Both the position numbers and the translations under genes were made by a program. This document shows positions 1 through 9,352 of a DNA stretch of 64,000 nt, piece after piece. The stretch's first letter is position 1; every line of letters starts with the position of its first letter. This DNA is from UBA1952 sp965246855 (GTDB lineage: Bacteria; Bacteroidota; Bacteroidia; Chitinophagales; Chitinophagaceae), in assembly GCA_965246855.1 (NCBI GenBank), contig CBDFFP010000009.1, forward strand, positions 124,001 through 188,000. Direction: 5' to 3'. The notes beneath the pieces are model-generated. The model had not been told where the DNA came from. It saw only the letters and a list, made by a program, of their open reading frames with translations, and did not search any database.

Positions 1-3000
1 CGTGGCCTTACCGCCCTTGGCGCTTTCCAAAGTAAAGGCACTCGTTGTAGGATTGGGGTAGAGCTTAAACGCCGTTTGAGACGTAACACTTGTTATGCTC
101 GGAAGGGCATCCGTAGTAGGCGCTTGTTTGGCCATTGCGCCGCTACTGGTAGCCAATGCTGCTATGGGCCACACGTAGGGTTTCAGTTCCAACAGGTCAG
201 TAACAGCCAATGCGAGGCTACCTGTCCGTGTGTTGTTGCTGCTCAACGCCAAGAGTCCATTTTTAATAGAATCGCTGGCATCTTTCCAACTTTGACCGGC
301 GCTGTACAGGTCAAGCGCTGCGCGGGCCATCTGCTTATACTGCACGTCTTCTTGGCTATCCGCAGGCAATGCGCTCCAAGCAGCCTCAGCAGCAGTCCAG
401 TTGCCACTCATGGCGTAGAAAGGAAGCGCTTCTGTCGGGCGGTTGTAGCTCATCAGCAAATCGCCTGCACTGTCGGGCGCGCCATTGCTACCGTAGTGGC
501 GGCAAAGAGCGCTTACCACTAAATGTTCTCGTGTATTTAGAGAATACCACTCTTCTGTTCCCGGCGTGGTGTTGCCTTTCTGCCCACTTACCTGTAGCAG
601 TTCCGCTTTCGCTTCATTTGGATAATCTGGACCGTTTGGATTACTTGGGTTACAAAAGGCAGCAGGGTCTCCCGGATTGCTGCAAACGCTCGCTATATAC
701 TGTGATGTATAGCAAAGCGGGTTCAACTCTGGATAAGAAGAATTTGAAGCATAATAATAATTCACCGTTTGGGTAACATCATTATCTGCAGCCAAGCGGT
801 CAGTGGGGATGCTGCTGAGCGTACAAGCAGTATAAAATCGATTCTCTGCCGGATTAGATGTGTTTTGGTCGCAATAGCCTTGGTTTACACGCATGGTCGC
901 AGGCACCATCGTCAGGTTCTGCTGGTCGGTAGAAAGCCGAACAATACTAAAGGCATTACCACCCAAATAATCGTTGCAAGTCCATTGCAGTCCTCGCCGG
1001 TCATCCGCAGAGCTATTCCGCTGCAAGGCTATAGAAGGGCCTTGCAGGTTATTGAAGGTGTTGTTGCGGATGCGGTCATCGTAGTTGACGGTAGAAGAAC
1101 CCCACGAAGACTGAATACCAATATAGCCCCATCCGTTGCTGCCGCTGATGCGATCAAAGCTATTGTTGGAAACATCGTAGCCTGTAGAAGCCTGTAGCCG
1201 GATGCCTGTGGTCTGGGGGGTGGTTAAGGTATAAGGGGCTAGGGCAAAGCTATTGTTCCGCACCGTTAGCCCATTGGCGCTGTTGGCTACGTCAATGCTG
1301 GCGGTGTTGTTCTCAAAAACGTTGTCCACAATGGTAGAAGGCTTGGCCCCGCTCAGCGGGTCATAGCTCAGCCAAACGCCTATGCCGAGATTGCGGAACA
1401 CACTCTGCTGCGTGTTGGACTTTCCAATATAAAAGCTGCCATTGGGGCCATATACGCCTGCGGGCCATTGCTCGCGTGGGAAGCCGGGGTCGCAACTAAA
1501 GGTGTTGCCTTTGAGCGCAATAGTGCCCGCGTCTCCATTATTAAACATCGTAGAAGCAGGCAGGCGGCTGCCGGTAGGCGAGGCATAAAAGCAGGGGTCG
1601 CCCATGCCATCGGGGGTAGCTGTGAATTTGCAGTCGGTGTAATAGTTCCAGGCGAAAGGCCCTTTGTTCACCACTTGCTGATATTTCACTGCAAAGCGGC
1701 AGTCTTTCCAGGTGCTGTTTTGGGCCTGCACAATGCCGCCGCCTGCCCAGCCCACGGGGTTGTAGCGGGTGCTGCGGGTGTTGGCGGTGTAGTCGGTTGC
1801 GCCCCCTGTGCCGGTGCTGCTTGTGTTTTTGGTCTCCACCATCCGGTAGCGGAAGGCATAATCCACCATGGTGCCGATGCGGGCATCTTCAATGTTGCTG
1901 TTGGTAATGGTAAGGATACCTTGTATGCCGGCAGCAGGATTGGGCGCGCCGTTGGGGTCGCCTTGCACCACAATGCCGTCCCACATATAACGGTCATTCG
2001 CCGCCACCCGCTGGCAATCTTCCATGCCCCGGAGCGTACTGCCTTGGACAATCAGTTTACCGCCGGGCCGCACCACGATGCCGCTCATCTGGGCGTTGTT
2101 CGCATCATCTACAGAGGAAGGCCACTGGTAGAAATCGTGGAAGTGGTCGGAAGAAGCAAAGTGCAGGGTGGCGTTGCTAATCGTGAGCGTTGCGCCCGCC
2201 TCCACAATCACTCTTGCGGCAATGTTGGCGTTGTTAGGAACCGCGCTATTGGGCCATGTTTCGTTTCCGGTAATGGAATAATCCTTCTGGTTGATGGCAA
2301 AAGGCGTCGTATTATAGCAGTAGGGAGATAGCTTGCTGATGCTGAAGTAATCCTGATCGGGAGATGCCTGGTCGCGGCCTTGGGCGTCCTGTTCGTAAGG
2401 CGTACAATCTCCGCCTACCAAGAAGCCGCCATCCGCCGCCGGGGCAAGGCAGAAGCAGCACATGTTCTGCTCATGGTCGTCTATGTCTTGACCGGCGAGG
2501 TAATCGTCTTCCTTGTTCCAGCCGCCTTTCACGGTGCGCCGCCACAGGTTGTCGCTCGTGCCGTCGTCGGGCGTTTCCATCACCAGCGCGTCGTAAGACA
2601 AAGGCTGCTCGTAGCTCTTGGGGTCGTTGGGGTTGTAGTTATCAATATAATCCGCCGTAGAGCCGGAAATAATGTAGTTGCCGTTGGTGTTTTGTAAAAG
2701 CTGCGGATAAAAATCCTTGCTGCTAAAATGGCTTACGTTCTTAGACCAAAGCAGGTTGCCGGTGGCGATGTTTATCTTTAGCAAGTATCCGTCACCATCG
2801 GTGTATTCGTCGTAGAAATAGTAGTCTTCTTTACTACTTGGGTTTGCTACTAGAGGCCGGCCTAAGTCGTGGAAGCCTGTATTGTCATACACTACATTGT
2901 TATTGCCGTATATTTTATTGCTGTAAAACAGTTCAGAGCCATTCGCATGACTGTAGCCATAAGTACCAATAAAGTTTACCAGAGCCACCAAGGCAAGATT

Positions 3001-4143
3001 ACCGTCTTGCGTAAACTCCAGATCATAAGCCCGCTCGTCCTGATTCAGATTCTCTTCCAAGTAGTATTTGGCGTCGGAGTACTCATAAGGTCCTTCATTG
3101 GTGTTGTTTGACAACATGGTGCGCGCTGTAAAAGGTCCTGCTTCGTTGTGGATTTGTGCCGCAGGGTAATTAACCGAGGACTTATCAAACGTTTTAAGGT
3201 AATCCACCGTAAAGGTATTGTTGGCACCGGGCGTAAGAGTTGTGATGAAAATATCTTTGTTCCTTTGAATGACGGTTGACAAAGCGTCTGAATTGGCTAT
3301 CGGCGTTTCTACATTATCGCCCGGCATAGAAATCATACCGGTTGCGTAAACTTTCCCCGTTGTAGGATGAACGATAATTTTTTGCACCCGGTTGCCGCCC
3401 AATGGTGAAGTGCCATTATTACCGCCGAAGGCATGGCTCCAGTCTACATTTTGTGTGCCGTAGTCTATCTGGGAGATGTGCATAAGGGTTTGGAAGGGTG
3501 TAGTTGCGTTTACCGTCGGTACCATATCTCCTCCAATATAGAGCTTAGTCTGTGCTGCATTTATAGCAATGGACCAGCACTGCGTTTCGTCCGCGTTGCG
3601 CGCGTTGTACAAGCGGGAATTCAGAATATTTCCGTCTTCATCTACTTCGGTGAGGATGGCTTTCCGGGGAAAATCTAATGGAGATCCGGGGGGAGGGGTA
3701 CTTCTATAAACAGTTCCCCCAGCCATGTAGCCTCCAGGCGTTTTAATAACCTGTTGAAACTGCCCAAAGCCATTCATGCCATCATAAACAGCGGAGCCAC
3801 CTACCTCCTGCGCATCCGTAATAGGTCGAATCCAGATAAGCCTACCCAACTTGTCTAACTTCATAATTACAGGCTTGTAACTATTGCCTGTTGATCCAAC
3901 GGGTTTGGTGGTGTAACCCACCGCAATGTACTCTTTGCGATCTGTTGGCAGAATGGCGTATATCCAGTCTACCGTTTTGCCGCCCTGCGTGTGGTGCCCA
4001 CTAAAGTTCCACTGAATGGCTGGCGATTTTCGCGGTGTACTCGCGCCATCATTTTGAGCATAAAGGGAAATCCTGCTCAGCACAAGGCAGAGAAGCAGGG
4101 TTACGAACGAGACCGACTTTGGGGGGAGTTGGGTGTGTCTCAT
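1..4143 (-). CDS. Large T9SS-secreted beta-helix protein, 3' end cut by window
   Basis: An open frame of 1381 codons runs leftward off the window with no stop. The ATG at 4143 is followed by a signal peptide (hydrophobic VTLLLCLVLSRISL, then YAQ at about residue 30). Residues about 50-620 contain repeated segments of the type GDGYLLKI..GNLLWSK and FLVGGD, typical of propeller-like delta repeats. Residues about 640-1100 are rich in N/S/T ladders (NSNIEDARIG, RNNTFNN) that suggest a right-handed parallel beta-helix. The last visible residues, FKLYPNPTTSAFTLESAKG, match the start of a T9SS type A sorting domain, so only some tens of residues should be missing. By family it is exported by the Por machinery and either surface-attached or released. 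Its substrate is unknown. It is not adjacent to any co-directional gene here. Confidence 0.88.
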   Translation of the reverse strand, partial: MRHTQLPPKSVSFVTLLLCLVLSRISLYAQNDGASTPRKSPAIQWNFSGHHTQGGKTVDWIYAILPTDRKEYIAVGYTTKPVGSTGNSYKPVIMKLDKLGRLIWIRPITDAQEVGGSAVYDGMNGFGQFQQVIKTPGGYMAGGTVYRSTPPPGSPLDFPRKAILTEVDEDGNILNSRLYNARNADETQCWSIAINAAQTKLYIGGDMVPTVNATTPFQTLMHISQIDYGTQNVDWSHAFGGNNGTSPLGGNRVQKIIVHPTTGKVYATGMISMPGDNVETPIANSDALSTVIQRNKDIFITTLTPGANNTFTVDYLKTFDKSSVNYPAAQIHNEAGPFTARTMLSNNTNEGPYEYSDAKYYLEENLNQDERAYDLEFTQDGNLALVALVNFIGTYGYSHANGSELFYSNKIYGNNNVVYDNTGFHDLGRPLVANPSSKEDYYFYDEYTDGDGYLLKINIATGNLLWSKNVSHFSSKDFYPQLLQNTNGNYIISGSTADYIDNYNPNDPKSYEQPLSYDALVMETPDDGTSDNLWRRTVKGGWNKEDDYLAGQDIDDHEQNMCCFCLAPAADGGFLVGGDCTPYEQDAQGRDQASPDQDYFSISKLSPYCYNTTPFAINQKDYSITGNETWPNSAVPNNANIAARVIVEAGATLTISNATLHFASSDHFHDFYQWPSSVDDANNAQMSGIVVRPGGKLIVQGSTLRGMEDCQRVAANDRYMWDGIVVQGDPNGAPNPAAGIQGILTITNSNIEDARIGTMVDYAFRYRMVETKNTSSTGTGGATDYTANTRSTRYNPVGWAGGGIVQAQNSTWKDCRFAVKYQQVVNKGPFAWNYYTDCKFTATPDGMGDPCFYASPTGSRLPASTMFNNGDAGTIALKGNTFSCDPGFPREQWPAGVYGPNGSFYIGKSNTQQSVFRNLGIGVWLSYDPLSGAKPSTIVDNVFENNTASIDVANSANGLTVRNNSFALAPYTLTTPQTTGIRLQASTGYDVSNNSFDRISGSNGWGYIGIQSSWGSSTVNYDDRIRNNTFNNLQGPSIALQRNSSADDRRGLQWTCNDYLGGNAFSIVRLSTDQQNLTMVPATMRVNQGYCDQNTSNPAENRFYTACTLSSIPTDRLAADNDVTQTVNYYYASNSSYPELNPLCYTSQYIASVCSNPGDPAAFCNPSNPNGPDYPNEAKAELLQVSGQKGNTTPGTEEWYSLNTREHLVVSALCRHYGSNGAPDSAGDLLMSYNRPTEALPFYAMSGNWTAAEAAWSALPADSQEDVQYKQMARAALDLYSAGQSWKDASDSIKNGLLALSSNNTRTGSLALAVTDLLELKPYVWPIAALATSSGAMAKQAPTTDALPSITSVTSQTAFKLYPNPTTSAFTLESAKGGKAT

Positions 4144-4763
4144 AAAAAAGAGCGTTTAAGTCGGTGGAAAATACGCCTGTTTTTTTCATTCACAAAACAA
4201 ATGCCAAAAGAAGTGCCAAAATTGCGTGTTTTTCAAAACTTTATCCGGGTTTATTTCGTAGGAACAGCTTTTTCCTCCCGCCTCTCCAAAACCACAACCG
4301 CCCCAAGTATTTCCTTGCTTTTATCCTGCCAGAAAAGCTTTCACAAAACTTTTTATTGCCTGACACACGAAACGGAAGAACTACACCGTTTCATTGCCGG
4401 CCAATCCTTTTTTCCGCCTCCTTCCAATCCCGCGCCTGCTTTTATGAACGCTCTCCTCGCCGCGCCTTGCTACGCCAAGCCGCCGCCCTCTTTAAAAAGC
4501 CTCCGGGGCGCCCGCCCCAAGCTGTGGGGCGTCTGCCCGAAACGGTGGGGCGCAAGCCCGAAACTCTTTGTACGACCCCCAAAGTTTGGGGCTATCGCCC
4601 GGAGCCGTGGGGCGCAAGCCCAAAACAATTTGTACCCGCCCAAAACTTTTGGGCTACCGCCCGAAGCCGTGGGGCACGAACCCCAAACCGCAGGGCGCAA
4701 GCCCAAAACTTTTTCTGCACCGCTTGCCGGTGTCTCTTTCCACCTTCCAAATTTTTCTTTATC
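4144..4763. other. 620-bp divergent intergenic region with an unusual leader
   Basis: The space lies between the divergent T9SS gene and the hypothetical gene starting at 4764. Its first 350 bases are unremarkable and hold no convincing gene. The part next to the downstream gene is a degenerate repeat array listed separately. Open frames cross it on both strands, but their residue composition simply follows the repeat, so I do not call a gene. Confidence 0.5.
4495..4720. repeat. Array of short GCCC(N)GGGC hairpin units
   Basis: Units of about 21 nt recur in degenerate tandem. Each pairs a GCCCG or GCCCC with a GGGGC or GGGC about 7-9 bases later, as in GCCCCAAGCTGTGGGGC, then GCCCG..GTGGGGC, GCCCAAAACTTTTGGGC and GCCCGAAGCCGTGGGGC. 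About eight small stem-loops result over 225 bp, ending about 45 bp before the start of the downstream gene. Both strands stay open in several frames and would encode P-K-x-x-G-type repeats. I read it as a nucleic-acid-level repeat in the 5' leader. Confidence 0.7.
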
Positions 4764-5435
4764 ATGCCTAATAATGGCCCTTTTCCTTCTAAGGAAGACC
4801 CGCTTTTCAACTACGTGAAAATCGTTATCGCCCTGCTGCTGGCATCTGCCACGCGCTTTGGCCTTAGCACTGTCCGCCAGACAGCACTCACAAACGCCCT
4901 AAACCTTTACACGGCAGCCTATAATCGGGCAGCCAACAAAACCACCCGCACCAAAAACGACATTTTGGATCGGAACACCGCCAAAAAAGCACTCATAGAC
5001 CTGTTGCGGGCTACTTTTAAGGACATTCCCGCTTCTGCCCTCACGCCTGGCGACCGGACTACCCTGAACCTGCTGGAACGATCGGTGGCCACGCCGAAGG
5101 GTGCCCCCACTACAAAGCCCGTTATCTTGTCGGTGGGTGCCGACAACCGGCTGCAACACAGTATTTCTTTTGTGGACGAGGCTACGCCCAACAGCAAGGC
5201 CAAACCCGCCAATGTGCTGGGCTGCGAGGTGTGGTGCGCCGTGGGCGTGGCTGCCGCTCCGCCTGCCGACACAAAGAATTATCGTTTTCTGGCGCTGGAC
5301 ACCGCCACGCCCTATGTTGCCACTTTTGATTCGGCAGACGGCGGCAAAATCGTGTGGTATATCCTGCGCTGGATTAACCCGCGGGGCCAAACCGGCCCGT
5401 GGAGCACCGCAGAGGGCGCCGTTATCCGGCCTTAG
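4764..5435 (+). CDS. Conserved hypothetical protein with possible fibronectin-like C-terminal domain
   Basis: The 223-residue protein starts at the ATG at 4764. The frame is open further upstream, but only through the hairpin-repeat leader, so I chose this start. The N-terminal half is helical (FNYVKIVIALLLASATRFGLS, then a K/R/T-rich stretch and KKALIDLLRATFKDIP). The C-terminal half is beta-rich and ends KIVWYILRWINPRGQTGPWS, resembling the last strands of a fibronectin type III fold. It fits a Bacteroidota family of similar-sized proteins that I recall by pattern but cannot name. There is no clear signal peptide. A strong hairpin terminator follows. Function is unknown. Confidence 0.7.
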   Translation: MPNNGPFPSKEDPLFNYVKIVIALLLASATRFGLSTVRQTALTNALNLYTAAYNRAANKTTRTKNDILDRNTAKKALIDLLRATFKDIPASALTPGDRTTLNLLERSVATPKGAPTTKPVILSVGADNRLQHSISFVDEATPNSKAKPANVLGCEVWCAVGVAAAPPADTKNYRFLALDTATPYVATFDSADGGKIVWYILRWINPRGQTGPWSTAEGAVIRP

Positions 5436-5457
5436 TACCTGATATTTATAAAAAAAA

Positions 5458-5490
5458 GGGCCGCTTTTCTGTTTTGAAAAGCGGCCCCTT
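5458..5490. terminator. Bidirectional intrinsic terminator
   Basis: GGGCCGCTTTTC pairs with GAAAAGCGGCCC (12 bp) around a 6-nt loop, with a run of A before it and T after it. It can serve the hypothetical gene on the + strand and the PpiD-like gene on the - strand. Confidence 0.85.
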
Positions 5491-5492
5491 TT

Positions 5493-5552
5493 TCATGTTT
5501 CATGAGGTCATGTTTCATAACCCTCGTGAAACATGGCACATGAAACATGAAA
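5493..5552. repeat. CATGTTTCATG / CATGAAACATG repeat cluster
   Basis: The motif TGTTTCAT occurs twice and its complement ATGAAACA three times in 60 bases between convergent genes. A similar run of ATGAAACAT units sits at 62412-62437. Confidence 0.6.
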
Positions 5553-5558
5553 CATTTT

Positions 5559-7694
5559 TTACAGCATCTTGTTGTTATAAACAATCTTCGCATTCCGGCG
5601 CATCATCTGCTGCAAGGCATTGCCCAATCCCTGCTTGATTTGCATCGCCTGCGACGATTGTTGCTGCTTCAACGTAGAAGCATCCATCGGCGGCAAGGCA
5701 TTGTTGAAACGCTGCACGAGCGAGGTGAAGATAACAGCGTCGTTGCCGCGAATGGCGGGCGATGTTGCGCCGGGCTTAAAGTCTTTGTTGAACGCATAGC
5801 CCACCACCTTCGGCTCGAAGCCGAGGTTTTTGGCAAACGGATTGGCGAAGGAGAAGGAATCGGCCTGCAAAATGGGTTGTTTTCCGGCGGCGGCCACTTC
5901 GTCTATCGTCTTCATCTTGCCGTAGCGGGAAAGCAGGATATCGCCTTTTTTGCGGGCCTTCACCAGTTGCTCAATCTGCGGCTTGGTGCTTTCGTCGAGC
6001 GTCATCAGTCCGGCGGCTTTCATCCCGGAAATCCTGGCCACCACGTAGCGTCCGTCAATATTGAAGGGGTCGGAGACAGCGCCCACCTTGCGGTCGTCGT
6101 CCCACACCCATTTAATCAGTTCGCGGGCGTTGCCGAGGCCGTTGATAGCGAAGTCGCTCTGGCGGATGTTTTCGGCCACTTTCTGTTGCAGTCGCTCGGC
6201 GGCAACCGCTTTTTCAAAAGCCTTTGCGTCTTTGTTTTTTCCGGCAAAAGAAACGGCGCGCGTATAGGCCGCGTCGTTGGTGTTCTGGCCGGCCTGCAGG
6301 CTTTTTGCTACAACCGCCAGCTTGGTAGCGGGCTGGAAAGCTTTCTGGTCATTGATTTTAAGGATGTGCCAGCCAAACTGCGTTTTCACGGTTTTCAGGT
6401 CGCCGGTCTTTCCTTCAAAAGCAGCGGTGTTGAATTCCGCCACCATTTGGTTCTGGCCGAAATACCCCAGGTCGCCGCCTTTTTCTTTGTTGCTTTGGTC
6501 GTCGGAGAAACGCTTCGCCAGCGTGTCAAACGGCATTCCGCTTTTCAAAAGTCCTACAAGGCTGTCGGCCAGTTTGTGGCCCGCGCTGTCGTCGCGCTTT
6601 TCGTTGGCAGCAAGGAGAATGTGCTGCGCCTTCACGCTGTCGGGCATTTCTTTTTTCTCCATTACGCGCACCATCTGGTAAGCGCCGTTTTCAAAGAACG
6701 GCCCGATGACTGTGCCTACCGGATAATTCAGCAAGGAATCGGAGCCGGGTGTCTGAAACATTTTCTTCGTGAAAAAGCGGTCGCTGTACGGCACTTCGGA
6801 GTTGCGGTTTACGAAAGACTCCACATCGGCAGTGGCTGCAAATTCATCACGGATTTTGCGCAGCGCGCCGAGCGATTTCATCGTGTCTTCCGAAGAAGGC
6901 AGCACGTCAAACGTCACATACTCCATACTGCGCACCGGGGCGTCGATGGTATATTGTTCTTTGTGCTCACGCAGATAGGTGTTTAGGTCGGCGTCGGTCA
7001 CTTTCACCTCCGCATCAGGAATCATGGAGAAAGGCAACTTCACAAAACGCACAGACGCCATTTCTGCACTGGCTTCTGTTGCTTTTTTGGCGAGCACAGC
7101 CGGGGTGTAAACGCCATTCAGAACCAGGCCGTTAAACTTCTGGAGCTTGCGGCTGCGGGCTACAAAACGCTGTAAGGCGGCCCATTCGGCCTGCAGCTTC
7201 TGCCGCTGATTCGGCTCCAGTTGCGGAACCTGCTGCTCAAAAGCAGCAATCATCTGCGGATTGAACTGCCCGGTCTTCTGGTCCGCGAAATACGGAAACT
7301 GCTGAATCATCGGGTCGGGGTTGGAACCGCGAATCAGGTCTTTCAGTTCGGCGTCGGTCACGGTGATGCCGAGGCGTTCCATATCGCCTTCCACCAGTTT
7401 TTGATACACCAGCTCGTCCAGCACCTGCTGGCGAATCTGCGCGCGTGTGGCGTCGTCTAAAGGCTTGCCTTTACTGTACAGCGGCACGAGCAGTTCGTAG
7501 TCGGCCATTTGCTGTTGATAGTCCTTGGCATCAATCTTGTCACCATTCACGGTAGCCACGCTTGTGTCGCGGCCAAAAAGAGATTTCAGCGGGCCGTTGG
7601 AAGCATCCATCAGGATAAAGCCAACGAGGGAAATACCAATCAGGCCGCCAACGATTTTGGCGTACTTGGTGCGCAGGTTCTGGATAACCGACAT
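5559..7694 (-). CDS. PpiD/SurA-type peptidylprolyl isomerase (periplasmic foldase)
   Basis: The 711-residue protein begins MSVIQNLRTKYAKIVGG. An in-frame ATG 18 codons upstream is possible, but the shorter form starts with the usual PpiD pattern. One membrane anchor at residues about 13-31 (IVGGLIGISLVGFILM) precedes a SurA_N-type helical domain (VNGDKIDAKDYQQQM, EDMERLGITVTDAEL-like). A parvulin rotamase domain spans about 345-440 (VKAQHILLAANEK .. KGGDLGYFGQNQMVAEFNTAAF .. VKTQFGWHILKI). By family it is anchored in the inner membrane and helps outer-membrane and secreted proteins fold, which would suit the T9SS and barrel proteins in this genome. A TATTTTTG -7 box lies upstream. Confidence 0.9.
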   Translation of the reverse strand: MSVIQNLRTKYAKIVGGLIGISLVGFILMDASNGPLKSLFGRDTSVATVNGDKIDAKDYQQQMADYELLVPLYSKGKPLDDATRAQIRQQVLDELVYQKLVEGDMERLGITVTDAELKDLIRGSNPDPMIQQFPYFADQKTGQFNPQMIAAFEQQVPQLEPNQRQKLQAEWAALQRFVARSRKLQKFNGLVLNGVYTPAVLAKKATEASAEMASVRFVKLPFSMIPDAEVKVTDADLNTYLREHKEQYTIDAPVRSMEYVTFDVLPSSEDTMKSLGALRKIRDEFAATADVESFVNRNSEVPYSDRFFTKKMFQTPGSDSLLNYPVGTVIGPFFENGAYQMVRVMEKKEMPDSVKAQHILLAANEKRDDSAGHKLADSLVGLLKSGMPFDTLAKRFSDDQSNKEKGGDLGYFGQNQMVAEFNTAAFEGKTGDLKTVKTQFGWHILKINDQKAFQPATKLAVVAKSLQAGQNTNDAAYTRAVSFAGKNKDAKAFEKAVAAERLQQKVAENIRQSDFAINGLGNARELIKWVWDDDRKVGAVSDPFNIDGRYVVARISGMKAAGLMTLDESTKPQIEQLVKARKKGDILLSRYGKMKTIDEVAAAGKQPILQADSFSFANPFAKNLGFEPKVVGYAFNKDFKPGATSPAIRGNDAVIFTSLVQRFNNALPPMDASTLKQQQSSQAMQIKQGLGNALQQMMRRNAKIVYNNKML

Positions 7695-7745
7695 AAAAAA
7701 CGGGGGATACGGGGTACTGTAAGGGTAAGAAAAAAGAAAGGAGCG

Positions 7746-7753
7746 CAAAAATA
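7746..7753 (-). promoter_or_regulatory. -7 box TATTTTTG for the PpiD-like gene
   Basis: TAnnTTTG followed by GC, 51 bases upstream of the chosen ATG. It matches the Bacteroidota -7 consensus that recurs at many starts in this window. No clear -33 element was identified. Confidence 0.5.
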
Positions 7754-7875
7754 GGCGTGTAACGCGCTTTTACGACGTTTATTCCTTCCGCAAAGCAAAA
7801 TCTTTTCTCGGGCGGGTATGATAATTCCCGGCTTCCGCATTTGCAAGGGGCGGGAATGTTCCACGCCCTTTTTAT

Positions 7876-8187
7876 TTATCCACAATAGGGTGTGGATAAC
7901 TCCGTTTTTCTGTGGATAACGTGTGGATAACGTGTGGATAACTTTGCGGTAACCTGTTGATAACTTTGCGGCCTCCTTTTTTATCCACATTCGGGCCGAG
8001 TTATCCACACCGTTATCCACACTCAAAAGGGCCTAAAACAGCCGTTTTCCACTTTCCCAAAAGTTATCCACATTCGGGTGTGGAAATCCCCGTTTGGCGC
8101 GGGTTTTGAGTGTGGATAACTCCGTTTTGGGGGTGAATTCTGGCCCGGAAAAAGGCGTTTTTGGCCGGAGTTATCCACATATCCACA
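7876..8187. other. Candidate chromosomal replication origin (oriC): DnaA-box cluster
   Basis: Eleven exact copies of the DnaA box TTATCCACA occur in about 300 bases. On the + strand they start at 7876, 7981, 8001, 8013, 8064 and 8171; on the - strand (as TGTGGATAA) at 7891, 7911, 7922, 7933 and 8111. Near matches lie at 7955 (TGTTGATAA) and 8179 (ATATCCACA). A T-rich stretch and a CTACTACTA run (8227-8235) adjoin the right side and could be the unwinding element. The flanking genes read outward (PpiD left, nadA right) and mnmG, a gene often near oriC, is 3 kb away. No coding sequence was seen from 7695 to 8238. Confidence 0.88.
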
Positions 8188-8238
8188 GCCATAGTAACCC
8201 CTTTTCTTTTTTTAAAAAATCTTTTGCTACTACTAACG

Positions 8239-9252
8239 ATGACGGCTCAAATGGAAAAAGCTTTTTCCGCGCTCGAAAAAAAAGGATATCTGGATTTGGA
8301 AGTTCCGGCAGGCGAAGATTTATACGCCCAAATCCGGCGACTGAAAAAAGAGAAGAACATCGTCCTCCTGGCGCACTATTACCAAGAGAGCGAGATTCAG
8401 GAAATTGCAGATTACATTGGCGATTCGCTGGGGCTGGCGCAAGCTGCGGCCAAGACGGATGCCGACATGATTCTGTTTGCAGGCGTGCATTTCATGGCCG
8501 AAACGGCGAAGATTCTCAACCCCGACAAGAAAGTCTTGCTTCCTGATTTAAAAGCAGGCTGTTCGCTCTCCGATTCTTGTCCGCCGCCTGTTTTCAAGGC
8601 TTTTCGGGAGGCGCACCCTGACCATCTGGTTATCTCCTACATCAACTGCTCGGCGGGCATCAAGGCGCTGACGGACATTATCTGCACATCGTCAAACGCG
8701 CAACTGATTGTGGAAAGCCTGCCGAAAGAGCAGAAAATCATTTTTGCGCCGGATAAAAACCTCGGTGCGTACATCAACAAACAGACTGGGCGCGAGATGC
8801 TTTTATGGAACGGCGCGTGCTTTGTCCACGAGATTTTTTCGCAGCAGCGCATCGCCAAACTGAAGATTCGGCATCCGAAGGCGTTAGTGATTGCCCACCC
8901 GGAATGTGAGGAAGCAGTGCTGAGAGAAGCCCATTTCATTGGCTCCACGACGCAGATGATTGCGTTTACGAAGCAAAATCCGGCAACAGAATTTATCGTC
9001 GTTACGGAGCCGGGCATTCTGCATTCTATGGAGAAGGAAAGCCCCGGAAAAACCTTTATTCCTGCGCCGCCGGACAATTCCTGCGCCTGCAATGAATGTC
9101 CGCACATGAAGCGCAATACGTTGGAAAAAGTGTATCTCGCCATGCAATACGAAGTTCCGGAAATTACGCTTCCTGCCGACGTGATGGATGCTGCCCGAAA
9201 GCCGCTTCAGCGGATGCTGGATCTGAGCCGGCAGTTTGGTCTGGGCGGCTAA
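8239..9252 (+). CDS. nadA: Quinolinate synthase
   Basis: NadA condenses iminoaspartate with dihydroxyacetone phosphate to quinolinate in NAD biosynthesis, using a [4Fe-4S] cluster. The 337-residue protein starts at ATG 8239 (MTAQMEK; ATG 8251 is also possible). A longer frame would begin at a TTG inside the DnaA-box region and is unlikely. The expected cysteines are present: GCSLSDSC (Cys108 and Cys113), NGACFVHE (Cys194) and CACNEC (Cys282, 284, 287). The motif LLAHYYQ near the N-terminus is typical of the family. It is the first gene to the right of the candidate origin and reads away from it. Confidence 0.96.
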   Translation: MTAQMEKAFSALEKKGYLDLEVPAGEDLYAQIRRLKKEKNIVLLAHYYQESEIQEIADYIGDSLGLAQAAAKTDADMILFAGVHFMAETAKILNPDKKVLLPDLKAGCSLSDSCPPPVFKAFREAHPDHLVISYINCSAGIKALTDIICTSSNAQLIVESLPKEQKIIFAPDKNLGAYINKQTGREMLLWNGACFVHEIFSQQRIAKLKIRHPKALVIAHPECEEAVLREAHFIGSTTQMIAFTKQNPATEFIVVTEPGILHSMEKESPGKTFIPAPPDNSCACNECPHMKRNTLEKVYLAMQYEVPEITLPADVMDAARKPLQRMLDLSRQFGLGG

Positions 9253-9352
9253 TTTGTCAATTGGGCGAAATTTTTTGGAAATTTCACCCTTTTTGTGGTA
9301 TTTTTTCTTTCCTTTCCTTAACTTTATCCTTTTCAAACCCTTTTTCAAAAAA

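Noticed and set aside
4164..4763. 200-codon N-terminal extension of the hypothetical gene
   Set aside because: It passes through the degenerate hairpin array, where several frames on both strands are open, and ATG 4764 gives a normal protein.
5547..6986. 479-codon open frame on the + strand
   Set aside because: Entirely antisense to the clearly conserved PpiD-like gene.
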